DNA of 29,889 nucleotides, taken from UBA3907 sp033810155 (lineage in GTDB: Bacteria > Bacillota > Sulfobacillia > Fermentithermobacillales > Fermentithermobacillaceae). The stretch covers positions 1 to 29,889 of the forward strand of contig JAPXKJ010000014.1 of the NCBI GenBank assembly GCA_033810155.1, in the 5' to 3' direction. Each line of letters begins with the position of its first letter. The stretch's first letter is position 1. Below the pieces are notes generated by a model. That model worked only from the letters and a program-made list of their open reading frames with translations, had not been told where the DNA came from and made no database searches. Positions 8,982 to 17,477 of this stretch are shown here, piece by piece. The position numbers and the translations under genes are program-made.

Positions 8982-10637
8982 TCACATGAGAGTTATTGTG
9001 CAAAGAACATAGGGCCTTTTGCCTAGCTCGTTCTTGAAATATCGCTTTAACAGTGAAGTAAGACCATCTTCTACCGCATCTTTGTTCAAAAGCGCCTCTT
9101 TCGGCAGAACAGACAGATATTGCTCGGCTTTCCTCGCCACTTCTGGCATAATCCCATCTGCGTAACCGAATCCAACAAGCCCTACGCTTTTGACCTCGGG
9201 CGTGCTAAGAATCTCACCGGTGTCTTTTGAGATCGCGCATGTTAGGAAGACGGCTCCTGATTCACCCAAGGTTTGCCTTTGTCTCAAGACTCGCTCGCCT
9301 ATGTCTCCTACTCCGAATCCGTCTACGAATGTGTCTTTCGTCTGAATGGTTCCAACTATACTCGCCTGGTCAGGAGTGAGTCTGAAGATGGTGCCATTTT
9401 CGCCAATGAGCACATTGGTAGGAGACACGCCGGTCGCAATGGCCAACTGAGAATGGATCACCAAATGCCTATACTCGCCATGAACCGGGATAAAGAACTT
9501 AGGCTTGGTCAGGTTCAACATGATTTTCAGTTCTTCCTGGCTTGCATGTCCCGAAACGTGCACCCCAGACTCGGGAGTGTAGACAACATCTGCTCCTCGC
9601 CTGAACAGATTATCAACTACTCTAGACACGGTGGTTTCGTTGCCTGGAACAGGGGAGGCTGCCATTACGACAAGGTCGCCCTCGACTATATCAACCTTTC
9701 GATGCTCTCCTACTGACATTCGCGAAAGCGCAGAGAGCGGTTCGCCCTGACTACCCGTGCTCAAGATGACGATACGGGATGCAGGATACCTGTCAGCATC
9801 ATCGACGTCTATCATAGTTCCCATAGGTATCTGCAAAAAGCCCATATTTATAGCGACTTCTACCACGTCCTCCATACTCCTGCCAACTACGCACACCTTT
9901 CTGCCGTGCTTATATGCTGCATCGATGACCTGTTGTATCCTCGGAATGTTAGAGGCAAAAGTAGTCACTATGACCCTTCCTTTTGCCTTGTAAAAAACTT
10001 GGGAAAGGTTCTCACCTACTACTCGCTCGGACAAAGTGTACCCCGGCCTGTCGGCATGTGTGCTATCAGATAGTAGCGCCAAAACACCGTCTTCTCCAAC
10101 CTCGGCAAGCCTATGGTAATCTACGGTATCACCGTCCACAGGAGTCTGGTCGAGTTTGAAATCGCCTGTATGAACCAATGTTCCACATGGCGTGTGAATG
10201 ATCAAGCCTACACTGTCAGATACAGAGTGTGTAGTTCTGTAGAACTCAATTTCTATAGAGCCCAATTTGACTGAGTCCCGCGGGGCAACAACCCTGAAAT
10301 CAAAATCGCCTTCAAAATTCTCGTCCATCTTTCTTCGAGCAAGCCCTAATGTAAGGCCCGTTCCATATACAGGCACATTAACCTTACTCAGAACAAAAGG
10401 CAAAGCTCCCACGTGGTCCTCGTGACCGTGAGTAAGTACTATCCCTCTAAGGCGATCCTTTCGCTCAAGCATATATGAAATGTCAGGTATTACAAAATCT
10501 ACTCCCGGCATGTCCTCGCCTGGAAAAGCAAGCCCGCAGTCTATGGCGACCATATCGTTACCTGACTCAAGAAGCATAAGGTTCTTACCAATTTCGCCTA
10601 GACCGCCCAATGCCACTAATCGTATTTCTTTTGTCAT
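8982..10637 (-). CDS. rnj: Ribonuclease J
   Basis: A 551-residue metallo-beta-lactamase/beta-CASP ribonuclease, the usual length for RNase J. The HGHEDH metal motif is at about residues 70-75, and HTGDFKLDQTPVDG supplies the next metal ligand. The beta-CASP region includes STGSQGEPLSALSRM and HVSGHASQEELK, followed by FIPVHGEYRHL and a C-terminal domain of about 100 residues. RNase J is a dual 5'-3' exonuclease and endonuclease that replaces RNase E in Bacillota, matures 16S rRNA and degrades mRNA. The start is ATG with a GGGGGAG just upstream. Its position downstream of pnp and nfo puts two major RNA-decay nucleases in one transcription unit. Only one RNase J is visible, so J1 versus J2 is not decided. 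Confidence 0.95.
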   Translation of the reverse strand: MTKEIRLVALGGLGEIGKNLMLLESGNDMVAIDCGLAFPGEDMPGVDFVIPDISYMLERKDRLRGIVLTHGHEDHVGALPFVLSKVNVPVYGTGLTLGLARRKMDENFEGDFDFRVVAPRDSVKLGSIEIEFYRTTHSVSDSVGLIIHTPCGTLVHTGDFKLDQTPVDGDTVDYHRLAEVGEDGVLALLSDSTHADRPGYTLSERVVGENLSQVFYKAKGRVIVTTFASNIPRIQQVIDAAYKHGRKVCVVGRSMEDVVEVAINMGFLQIPMGTMIDVDDADRYPASRIVILSTGSQGEPLSALSRMSVGEHRKVDIVEGDLVVMAASPVPGNETTVSRVVDNLFRRGADVVYTPESGVHVSGHASQEELKIMLNLTKPKFFIPVHGEYRHLVIHSQLAIATGVSPTNVLIGENGTIFRLTPDQASIVGTIQTKDTFVDGFGVGDIGERVLRQRQTLGESGAVFLTCAISKDTGEILSTPEVKSVGLVGFGYADGIMPEVARKAEQYLSVLPKEALLNKDAVEDGLTSLLKRYFKNELGKRPYVLCTITLM

Positions 10638-10689
10638 GTCTCCCCCACCAAATATATATATGTGCTTTTAATCGTTTGTAACCAAATCA

Positions 10690-11541
10690 TCAGGAACCCC
10701 GCAACATTCTCACTGTAGATAGGTTAATTTCGTCTGCATCTTCGCTATCCTTAGGAGTCTCCATAATGCCAGGTAGATCCGGCGGCAACAGTTCGCTATT
10801 TATAACCGCTCTGAACCCCTCCAACCCTATCTCGCCTTGTCCAATATGAAAATGTCTATCCACACGAGAACCTAAACCACGTTTGCAGTCATTCAAATGA
10901 ATGATATCTAACCGTTCCAACCCCACCATACCATCAAAAGAAAGCAGTGTGCTTTCAACTTTGGCTGAATCTGAGAGCTCGTATCCACGCGCAAAAGCGT
11001 GGCATGTATCAAAACATGCACCAACCCTGGCTGGAGGTAGGCTTTTCACTAGAAACCCTAGCGCCTCGAACGTACACCCGATTTCTTGACCTTGCCCTGC
11101 GCTGTTTTCTAAGACAAGCCTAGCCGGACCTGAGTATGAAGACAGGACTTCTCTTATTGAGCCCAGAGCCCTCTCCAGTGCATCCTGGGATTCGTCATCT
11201 TCTTCCTTCTGCTTATGGCCTATGTGAGTCACAACAAATCGCGCGCCTAGCACTTCGGCCCTATGCAGGTCTTCAGAAAGAACTTCCACTGAATAGTCTC
11301 GCTTGCTGCTTTCGATTGATGCCAAATTTACAAAATATGGAGCATGGACGATTAATGGTCTTATGTCGTTGGCTTTGAGCAAAGCGTCTGATTTAGAAAT
11401 ATCAACTGGATCTAACGGTTTAGCTTTTCCACCCCTAGGGCTGCGAGAAAACACCTGGACGGTCTCGCAACCCAGTTGGACGGCAGCCTGTGCCATTTTC
11501 GAAATCCCGCCTTGGATTGAAAGATGGACTCCGAACCTCAT
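10690..11541 (-). CDS. nfo: Endonuclease IV (AP endonuclease)
   Basis: A 283-residue deoxyribonuclease IV that cleaves the backbone 5' to abasic sites in base-excision repair. The start is taken at ATG 11541 (protein begins MRFGVHLSIQGG), four bases after the pnp stop codon. A longer reading frame back to 11646 exists but lies wholly inside pnp and adds residues that do not fit the family. Zinc-site motifs of the TIM-barrel fold are clear: HAPYFVNLAS, VVTHIGH, LENSAGQG, CFDTCHAFARGY, IIHLNDCK and GSRVDRHFHIGQGEIG. The length matches the family (about 280). Translation is probably coupled to pnp. A repair gene inserted between pnp and rnj is not the standard order. Confidence 0.95.
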   Translation of the reverse strand: MRFGVHLSIQGGISKMAQAAVQLGCETVQVFSRSPRGGKAKPLDPVDISKSDALLKANDIRPLIVHAPYFVNLASIESSKRDYSVEVLSEDLHRAEVLGARFVVTHIGHKQKEEDDESQDALERALGSIREVLSSYSGPARLVLENSAGQGQEIGCTFEALGFLVKSLPPARVGACFDTCHAFARGYELSDSAKVESTLLSFDGMVGLERLDIIHLNDCKRGLGSRVDRHFHIGQGEIGLEGFRAVINSELLPPDLPGIMETPKDSEDADEINLSTVRMLRGS

Positions 11542-11545
11542 GACA

Positions 11546-13699
11546 CTATCTCGGCTTTCCGCTATTTCGTGGTCTGTCTTTTGAACGATTTTGGTTGTTC
11601 CTGCCCTTCCCGCCTCGCTCTTTGTACGTTCCTCTTCCAGAATCATCTAATTTGCCTGATAGGTTGATCCTGCCAAGATGATCGACTTCCATGACCCTTA
11701 CCATTACCTCATCGCCGACCTCTGGCATCCCGCCTTCGCCCACATCGTTTTGCCGCATAAGGCCTTCCTTACCCGGCAGAACCTCTATGAACGCGCCAAA
11801 AGATGATACTCTTGTAACTTTTCCTAAGTAGGTGTCCCCGACTTCGACATCGCGAGTTATCTGCTCGATGATTTGTTTGGCCCTTTGACCTGACTCCTCA
11901 TCCGCAGCGGAAATAAACACCCTTCCATCTTGCTCAATATCGATCTTGACACCCGTTTCACCTGTGATTTTATTTATGATTTTGCCTCCGGGTCCAATAA
12001 CTTCACGGATCTTGTCAGGGTCAATCTGAACCACAATTATCCTCGGCGCAAATGGCGATAGAGAATCTCTGGGCTTGTCGATGGTTTGTCGCATTTTTTC
12101 CAAAATGAACAGTCTAGCGGCTTTTGCCTTGTCAAGAGCAGTGCTTAAGATAGCTCGGTCAACACCCGAAACCTTGATGTCCATCTGTAAGGCAGTGATA
12201 CCGTCTTCGGTTCCTGCCACCTTGAAATCCATGTCACCCAACGCGTCTTCCATACCCTGAATATCTGTGAGAATAACAGCTTTGTCATCTTTTTTAACAA
12301 GACCCATGGCAACCCCGGCTACAGCATCTTTTATTGGCACCCCAGCATCCATCAGCGATAATGTACTACCGCACACAGAAGCCATGGAGCTAGAGCCGTT
12401 AGACTCAAGCACTTCAGATACGACTCGTATTGTATACGGGAAATCTTCCTCATCAGGTAAAACAGGTACCAACGCCCTTTCTGCCAAAGCTCCGTGACCT
12501 ATCTCTCTTCTGCCAGGGCCGCGAAGGGGCCTTGTTTCACCTACAGAAAAAGGCGGAAAGTTATAGTGGTGTATATACCTCTTAAACTCTTCTAAGCCTG
12601 TAGTATCCAACGCCTGGATATCACTGGTTGCACCAAGAGTCGCAATGCTCAGAACCTGAGTCTGGCCCCTAGTAAACAAACCAGAACCGTGAACCCGAGG
12701 AATGATTGATACTTCGCAGGAAATCGGCCTTATCTCGCTCGGTCTCCTGCCATCAGGCCTCACTTCTTCTTCAAGTATCATGGCCCTTACCAAGATCTTC
12801 AAAATGTCGTTAAAGGCTTCTTGTATCTCGCCTTCTCTATCAGGAAATTCCTCGGCCATCATATTAAGAGTCTCTTTCATAACCGAGTCAATAGCGCTTT
12901 CACGCTCCAGTTTGTCTTTGATCCTAATCGCTTCTTTGAGGCGATCCGTAACAAGGCCTTGTACTTTGCAAACTATTTCCTCGTCGGGAACAAAGAGCTC
13001 AGGTTTCATTTTCGGCTTCCCAATCTCCTGTGCAATCTGTTCCTGAAGGGCCACTATTTTCTTTATCTCTTCATGGCCTTGCATCATCGCATCTACCATT
13101 GCCTCTTCGGAGACTTGATTCGCTCCAGCTTCTACCATGGAAATAGCATCCTTAGTTCCCGCCACGGTGAGCTTTAGATCGCTTCTTTCAGAATCATCAA
13201 TCCCGGGATTTACGACAAATTCCCCGTCCACTAACCCCATCTCAACTGCTCCAATTGGACCGCCAAAGGGTATATCGCTAACACAAAGCGCAGCAGAGGC
13301 ACCAATCATGCCGGCAATTTCAACGGAATAGTCATGATCTATGGCAAACGGCATTATAACGATTTGAACTTCGTTCCTAAAACCCTTGGGGAACAAAGGC
13401 CTTATAGGCCTATCGGTAAGCCTGGCTTGAAGCACCGCCTTCTCCGGCGGCCGTCCTTCTCTCCGGCCCCAACTTCCTGGAATTCTGCCTACTGCATACA
13501 ATCGCTCTTCCACATCTACTGTCAGTGGGAAAAAGTCTACACCTTCCCTCGGCTCTTTCGAGGCAGTTGCGGTCACAAGAACAATTGTGTCTCCATACCT
13601 CACAAGTACAGACCCGTTAGCTTGCTTTGCAACTTTGCCAAACTGCAAAGTTAAAGGTTTGCCACCGAGCTCCATAGAATATTCTCGAACACTTTCCAA
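11546..13699 (-). CDS. pnp: Polyribonucleotide nucleotidyltransferase (PNPase)
   Basis: A 717-residue phosphorolytic 3'-5' exoribonuclease. It has two RNase PH-like domains (about 1-230 and 310-540) joined by an alpha-helical domain, then KH (VIGPGGKIINKI, near residue 568) and S1 (about 622-690), then a basic tail. GPGRREIGHGALAERAL and the glycine/serine-rich SNGSSSMASVCG of the phosphate/active-site region are intact. In the S1 domain the segment after LPGKEGL is MRQNDVG rather than the usual VHISQ-like sequence. The start is TTG with AAGGAAG about ten bases upstream. It follows rpsO by only about 26 bp, the conserved rpsO-pnp pairing. The trimeric enzyme degrades RNA and can add heteropolymeric tails. 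Confidence 0.97.
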   Translation of the reverse strand: MESVREYSMELGGKPLTLQFGKVAKQANGSVLVRYGDTIVLVTATASKEPREGVDFFPLTVDVEERLYAVGRIPGSWGRREGRPPEKAVLQARLTDRPIRPLFPKGFRNEVQIVIMPFAIDHDYSVEIAGMIGASAALCVSDIPFGGPIGAVEMGLVDGEFVVNPGIDDSERSDLKLTVAGTKDAISMVEAGANQVSEEAMVDAMMQGHEEIKKIVALQEQIAQEIGKPKMKPELFVPDEEIVCKVQGLVTDRLKEAIRIKDKLERESAIDSVMKETLNMMAEEFPDREGEIQEAFNDILKILVRAMILEEEVRPDGRRPSEIRPISCEVSIIPRVHGSGLFTRGQTQVLSIATLGATSDIQALDTTGLEEFKRYIHHYNFPPFSVGETRPLRGPGRREIGHGALAERALVPVLPDEEDFPYTIRVVSEVLESNGSSSMASVCGSTLSLMDAGVPIKDAVAGVAMGLVKKDDKAVILTDIQGMEDALGDMDFKVAGTEDGITALQMDIKVSGVDRAILSTALDKAKAARLFILEKMRQTIDKPRDSLSPFAPRIIVVQIDPDKIREVIGPGGKIINKITGETGVKIDIEQDGRVFISAADEESGQRAKQIIEQITRDVEVGDTYLGKVTRVSSFGAFIEVLPGKEGLMRQNDVGEGGMPEVGDEVMVRVMEVDHLGRINLSGKLDDSGRGTYKERGGKGRNNQNRSKDRPRNSGKPR

Positions 13700-13725
13700 T
13701 AATTACACTTCCTTTCAGTTATCCC

Positions 13726-13995
13726 CTAGCCTCTCAGACCAAGCTTCTCCACTACTTCTCTGTACCGCTCGGGGGACTCCTGAGCAAGGTAGTTCAAAAG
13801 AGCGCGGCGTTGGCCCACCATTTTAAGAAGGCCTCTTCGACTGTGGTGATCCTTCTTATGAACCTTAAGGTGCTCTGTTAGATAAGAAATCCGCTCTGTC
13901 AAAAGAGCAATTTGAACTTCCGGAGAACCCGTGTCAGTTTCGTGTCGCTTGAATTCGTCAATAATGGCTTTTTTTCTTGTACTGTCGAGAGTCAA
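13726..13995 (-). CDS. rpsO: 30S ribosomal protein S15
   Basis: An 89-residue protein, exactly the usual S15 length, with the conserved HETDTGSPEVQIALLTERI, the HKKDHHSRRGLLKMVGQRRALLNYL helices and a basic C-terminus. S15 binds the central domain of 16S rRNA early in 30S assembly. The start is TTG at 13995, nine bases after GGAGG; an upstream GTG is out of frame and stops at once. The leader between ribF and this gene is strongly structured and can sequester the Shine-Dalgarno (see separate entry), which suggests autoregulation by S15. Confidence 0.97.
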   Translation of the reverse strand: MTLDSTRKKAIIDEFKRHETDTGSPEVQIALLTERISYLTEHLKVHKKDHHSRRGLLKMVGQRRALLNYLAQESPERYREVVEKLGLRG

Positions 13996-14001
13996 TTCAC
14001 T

Positions 14002-14073
14002 ATACCTCCATATAATTCATATATGCCTTGAACCCAGCTATGCGCCGGAGATACGCAAAGCCGCGCCTCAAGG
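14002..14073 (-). promoter_or_regulatory. Candidate rpsO leader pseudoknot (S15-responsive)
   Basis: Seen in the minus-strand RNA between the ribF stop and rpsO. An outer stem CCUUGA (14073-14068) / UCAAGG (14031-14026) encloses an inner stem GCUUUGCG (14061-14054) / CGCAUAGC (14044-14037) with one U-U mismatch. The nine-base loop UAUCUCCGG (14053-14045) can pair over seven positions, one of them G-U, with GGAGGUA (14009-14003), the rpsO Shine-Dalgarno. This is the topology of an H-type pseudoknot over the ribosome-binding site. S15 is known to repress its own mRNA through structured leaders, including a pseudoknot in E. coli. That S15 binds this leader is inference. Confidence 0.6.
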
Positions 14074-15075
14074 TCACTCTACTGCAAAAATTCTATCATA
14101 AGCACCTAACAGTGTAAACAAACCATCGCAGAGCCCCAAAGTCTCCCTAGATTCGAGGTCACCAAGCGCTGTTTTTATATCCGATTGTATCTGTTCCTTT
14201 AGCAAGTCTGTAGAACGAAACTTGCGTTCCTCCCTTATGTATTTCGCAAGAAAAACCTGCATCCCGGCGCCATACAATTCTCCTGAAAAACCAGGAATAT
14301 GGACTTCAACATGGGTTCTCACACCTCCGAACGTAGGCTTCACGCCTACATTACAAACCGCAGGCATTAGATTCCCTCCTGAAACCCTAGCCAATACAGA
14401 GTAAACTCCGTTCTTTGGTAGTAGCTTATCCGCCGGATAGTGCACATTCGAAGTAGGCACTCCGATGCGCCCTCCAACACCACTACCTCTTATAACCTCG
14501 CCATAGATACAATATGGACGGCCTAGAAACTCGCTCGATGCTTTGACATCTCCATCCATGACTAGTTTCCTAATCTTTGTACTTGAGACCACTTCTCCCC
14601 GAATCTCAAATGGCGGTACGACTACAACTTCAAATCCTTTATCTTCGCATGTTTCTTGTAGATACTCTGGAGTCCCCCTACCCATATAGCCAAAAGTGAA
14701 GTTGAAGCCGCACACAACATATCTCGACTTCAGAAGAGTGCAGAGATAGTGCTCTACAAACTGCTCAGCCGAAAGCCTAGCCACCTCTTGGGTAAAGGGG
14801 ATTGCCCAGTAATAGTCAATACCCATGTCTTCCAAAAGTATCTGCTTTTCTCTTTCAGGTGTAAGTAAGCGTAGGTGCCCATCAGATTGGTCCAGGACCA
14901 TTTTTGGATGAGGCGCAAACGTAACTGCAATTATGGGTAGACCGGTCTCGATTCTAAGTTCAAGAGCTGTCTTAAGAAGCTGCTTATGTCCTAGGTGAAC
15001 CCCGTCAAAAACACCTATTGCCACAATGAGTTGTTTTGCTTTGAGTTCCAAATATGGATTAACTATGGTCTTCAG
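14074..15075 (-). CDS. ribF: Bifunctional riboflavin kinase / FMN adenylyltransferase
   Basis: Makes FMN and then FAD from riboflavin. The N-terminal adenylyltransferase domain has GVFDGVHLGH (about 21-30) and TFAPHP. The C-terminal riboflavin kinase domain has GSGVGGRIGVPTSNV (about 199-213), NGVYSV and NVGVKPTFGG. The first TTG in frame (15051) has no ribosome-binding site. A CTG at 15075 lies seven bases after AAGGG and adds eight residues that restore the family-like opening M-K-T-I before the nucleotide-binding strand, so CTG is preferred here. No ATG, GTG or TTG in frame precedes 15051. It is 14 bp downstream of truB. The truB-ribF-rpsO neighbourhood is common in bacteria. FAD output is relevant to the flavoproteins encoded further right. 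Confidence 0.93.
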   Translation of the reverse strand: MKTIVNPYLELKAKQLIVAIGVFDGVHLGHKQLLKTALELRIETGLPIIAVTFAPHPKMVLDQSDGHLRLLTPEREKQILLEDMGIDYYWAIPFTQEVARLSAEQFVEHYLCTLLKSRYVVCGFNFTFGYMGRGTPEYLQETCEDKGFEVVVVPPFEIRGEVVSSTKIRKLVMDGDVKASSEFLGRPYCIYGEVIRGSGVGGRIGVPTSNVHYPADKLLPKNGVYSVLARVSGGNLMPAVCNVGVKPTFGGVRTHVEVHIPGFSGELYGAGMQVFLAKYIREERKFRSTDLLKEQIQSDIKTALGDLESRETLGLCDGLFTLLGAYDRIFAVE

Positions 15076-15089
15076 GAAACATCCCTTCC

Positions 15090-16055
15090 CTACAATAGTA
15101 CTTTTTCATATCTTATGTTAAGCGAGGATTCATTCACAGAAGTAAAAGATACTACACAAGCAATTCCTTCATGCTCCATGTCCGATGTTGTGTAAGTACA
15201 CATGAATACCGGACTCTGAGAGTCTAGAACTCTGCCGCAACGGTGAGCAACCGAAATAACCTCTTGCGGATCGACAAAATCCTCAAGCGTCAAAGGGACC
15301 CCATGCCTGATCGACTTTAACGATTCCGGTTTCAGAGCCAAGAACACGAAATCTGAAAAGACATGTTTTGGATCCACAAAAAAACCTGTGTTTTTATAGC
15401 GAAAACGCTTGCTACGGAGTGAGTTAAGGGTTATGGAATCCTTTAGAGGGAAATTGCCTACACGAGTTCTGAGAAGATAAGAGACTACGCAGCCACACCC
15501 AAGTTCCTTGCCTAGATCCCTCGCCAGACTTCTCACATACGTGCCGGATGCAACTTGCATCGAAAACATGGCTTTTGGGTATATACCGTCTTCCCAATGC
15601 AGCATATGGATATGATCTACGCGAACGTTCCTAACAGGCACATCCACCTTAATCCCTTTTCTAGCCAAATCGTAGAGCCTTTTACCACCAACATGGACCG
15701 CAGAAAACCGGGGCGGTGCCTGCTCAATATCCCCAATGAACTTAGGGAGAACTCGCACCACTCCGTCACGAGTCAGATGAGCACAATCTGCCATAGAAAG
15801 AACGTTACCGTCTAAATCATCGGTGTCAGTTGTGATGCCGAACATAAACTCAGCAAGATACTCTTTATCCTCATTCATCAGGTATTCTGAAAGACGGGCG
15901 TACGATCCTAATGCCAAAGGAAGCACACCTATTGCCATTGGATCCAAAGTGCCTAAATGCCCGACCTTCTTCTCTCTAAACACCCTCCTGACTTCGAGGA
16001 CGACATCATGAGAGGTTATACCTTTTGGTTTGGCAACGTTCAGAAAACCGTTCAT
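15090..16055 (-). CDS. truB: tRNA pseudouridine-55 synthase TruB
   Basis: A 321-residue enzyme that isomerises U55 in the T-loop of most tRNAs. The N-terminus NGFLNVAKPKGITSHDVV and the catalytic motif GHLGTLDPMAIGVLPLALG (catalytic Asp about residue 38) are typical of TruB; the motif has HL where HT/HG is more usual. YLAEFMFGITTDTDDLDG, PPRFSAVHVGGKRLYDLAR and SGTYVRSLARDLG complete the core. The C-terminal third is divergent and probably PUA-like. The ATG overlaps the nrnA stop codon (ATGA), indicating translational coupling. Confidence 0.96.
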   Translation of the reverse strand: MNGFLNVAKPKGITSHDVVLEVRRVFREKKVGHLGTLDPMAIGVLPLALGSYARLSEYLMNEDKEYLAEFMFGITTDTDDLDGNVLSMADCAHLTRDGVVRVLPKFIGDIEQAPPRFSAVHVGGKRLYDLARKGIKVDVPVRNVRVDHIHMLHWEDGIYPKAMFSMQVASGTYVRSLARDLGKELGCGCVVSYLLRTRVGNFPLKDSITLNSLRSKRFRYKNTGFFVDPKHVFSDFVFLALKPESLKSIRHGVPLTLEDFVDPQEVISVAHRCGRVLDSQSPVFMCTYTTSDMEHEGIACVVSFTSVNESSLNIRYEKVLL

Positions 16056-17047
16056 ATGTCTTCCTTTGCCAAGAGGTTAAGCACTTTGCGCTTGGCTTCG
16101 TCCAAAGTGCTAGGGATGAACGCACCTGCCGCCCTGGCGTGTCCTCCTCCCCCTAGGGACTCTGCAATCCTAGATACATCCACCTTGTATTTGGACCTAA
16201 AACTCACATCTACACCCTGGGCATCAAGAGTTTCTTTAAAACACAGAGCAACTTCTACTACTTCTATTGAGCGTGGATAGTTGATGATGCCTTCTGTATC
16301 GTCTGTGGAAGCGCCAGACTTCTGCATCATTTCCCTGGTAACCTCTACTGATGCAACTTTGCCGCCAAAGTGCAAGGTCAGCGTCTGCAATGCGCTACTT
16401 AGAAGCAAGAGAGATGAAAGGCTCCTAGTTTCAAAAAGATGGTCAGCTACTTTTGAAGGGTCAGCTCCAGCATTTACCAATTCGCTGGCAACCCATAGCG
16501 CCCGAGCAGTTGTGTTCTGGTACCTGAACCCTCCGGTATCGCTAACGATTGCACAATAAAGACACACCGCAATGTTCCTGGTTATGGGCACTCCTAAAGT
16601 CCCGAGCAAGAAGAAAACCAATTCGCCGGTCGAACTAGCTGCAGGATCTACTAGAGAAATATCACCAAAGCCAGAATTGGAAATATGATGGTCTATGTTT
16701 ATGATAGTATCTCCAACAGCAGTATTAAGGCACTTACCCGCTCGGTGAGGGTCTGTGCAATCAAGAAACACCACAGTGTCGAAATGCAGCGGCTCTAATG
16801 GCATCTCCGAAATAGTGCTATGCAAATAGCGTCCCGGCAAGAAATCATATGCACTAGGATGAGGGTCCTGAGACAGCAGCAAGACCTTCTTTCCCAAAAA
16901 CAATAGCCCGAGGGCAAGGCCTAACCCTGATCCAATGCAATCCCCGTCGGGCTTCTTATGTTCAAGTAATAGCACGCTTTTGCTTTGACGTAGTGCTTTG
17001 CTGATCCGAGCCGTTTCCTCTCTCCATGGAACTATCCTGTCCATCAT
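16052..17047 (-). CDS. nrnA: DHH/DHHA1 phosphoesterase, NrnA-type oligoribonuclease/pAp phosphatase
   Basis: A protein of about 331 residues of the DHH superfamily that hydrolyses very short RNAs and pAp in Bacillota lacking Orn. Motifs in order: HKKPDGD (about 30-36), FLDCTDP (about 94-100), DHH in NIDHHISN (119-121), VSDTGGFRYQNT, and the DHHA1 signature GGGGHARAAG (about 299-308). The reading frame extends to 17065, but ATG 17047 is better placed, eight bases after GGGAG. It lies in the conserved rbfA-nrnA-truB order and overlaps truB by four bases. It would finish the decay begun by PNPase and RNase J from the same operon. Confidence 0.93.
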   Translation of the reverse strand: MMDRIVPWREETARISKALRQSKSVLLLEHKKPDGDCIGSGLGLALGLLFLGKKVLLLSQDPHPSAYDFLPGRYLHSTISEMPLEPLHFDTVVFLDCTDPHRAGKCLNTAVGDTIINIDHHISNSGFGDISLVDPAASSTGELVFFLLGTLGVPITRNIAVCLYCAIVSDTGGFRYQNTTARALWVASELVNAGADPSKVADHLFETRSLSSLLLLSSALQTLTLHFGGKVASVEVTREMMQKSGASTDDTEGIINYPRSIEVVEVALCFKETLDAQGVDVSFRSKYKVDVSRIAESLGGGGHARAAGAFIPSTLDEAKRKVLNLLAKEDI

Positions 17048-17086
17048 TGGTTGACTCTCCCACATAACACCGATATATTCATGAGA

Positions 17087-17461
17087 TTATTCTGGTTGTT
17101 CTTTATCTTTGTCCTTCTTTTCATCTTCTTCGATTTCGGACAAAAGCTTTGAAATGTGTATGCTGTACTCAATGCTATCGTCCAAAACAAACTGGATCTC
17201 AGGAGCATGCCTTATACCCAGCGCTTTCGAGACTTCCGCCCTAATGAGCCCTTGCGCGCTTTTGAGTCCTTCCATGGTTTTTTCCTTTTCTTCCTCAGTT
17301 CCCAGAACGCTGATGTAGACTTTTGCCTGAGATAAATCCTTGTTAACACTCACTCTTACAACACTTGCAAAACCAATCCGCGGGTCCTTAAGCCGCCTCA
17401 TGATAAGATCTGATACAACCTCACGAATTGATGCAGCTATTCTGTCTGGCCTTTGTGCCAT
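17087..17461 (-). CDS. rbfA: 30S ribosome-binding factor A
   Basis: A single KH-like-domain protein of 124 residues that assists late 30S maturation and cold adaptation. RPDRIAASIREVVSDLI, LKDPRIGFASVVRVSVNKDLSQAKVYISV and the KALGIRHAPEIQFVLDDSIEYSIHISKLL segment are diagnostic. The tail is a short acidic/lysine run. ATG 17461 is preferred over the upstream in-frame GTG because GGGGTG sits at the right distance. It follows ylxP and precedes nrnA, as in other Bacillota. Confidence 0.95.
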   Translation of the reverse strand: MAQRPDRIAASIREVVSDLIMRRLKDPRIGFASVVRVSVNKDLSQAKVYISVLGTEEEKEKTMEGLKSAQGLIRAEVSKALGIRHAPEIQFVLDDSIEYSIHISKLLSEIEEDEKKDKDKEQPE

Positions 17462-17477
17462 GGGCAACACCCCGCAG

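Noticed and set aside
9273..9716. 147-residue plus-strand reading frame inside rnj
   Set aside because: It is antisense to a clearly conserved RNase J coding region and has no recognisable motif or ribosome-binding site.
11542..11646. Longer endonuclease IV start inside pnp (36 extra residues)
   Set aside because: The extra part lies in the pnp coding region, does not match the family, and the ATG at 11541 gives the canonical N-terminus just after the pnp stop.
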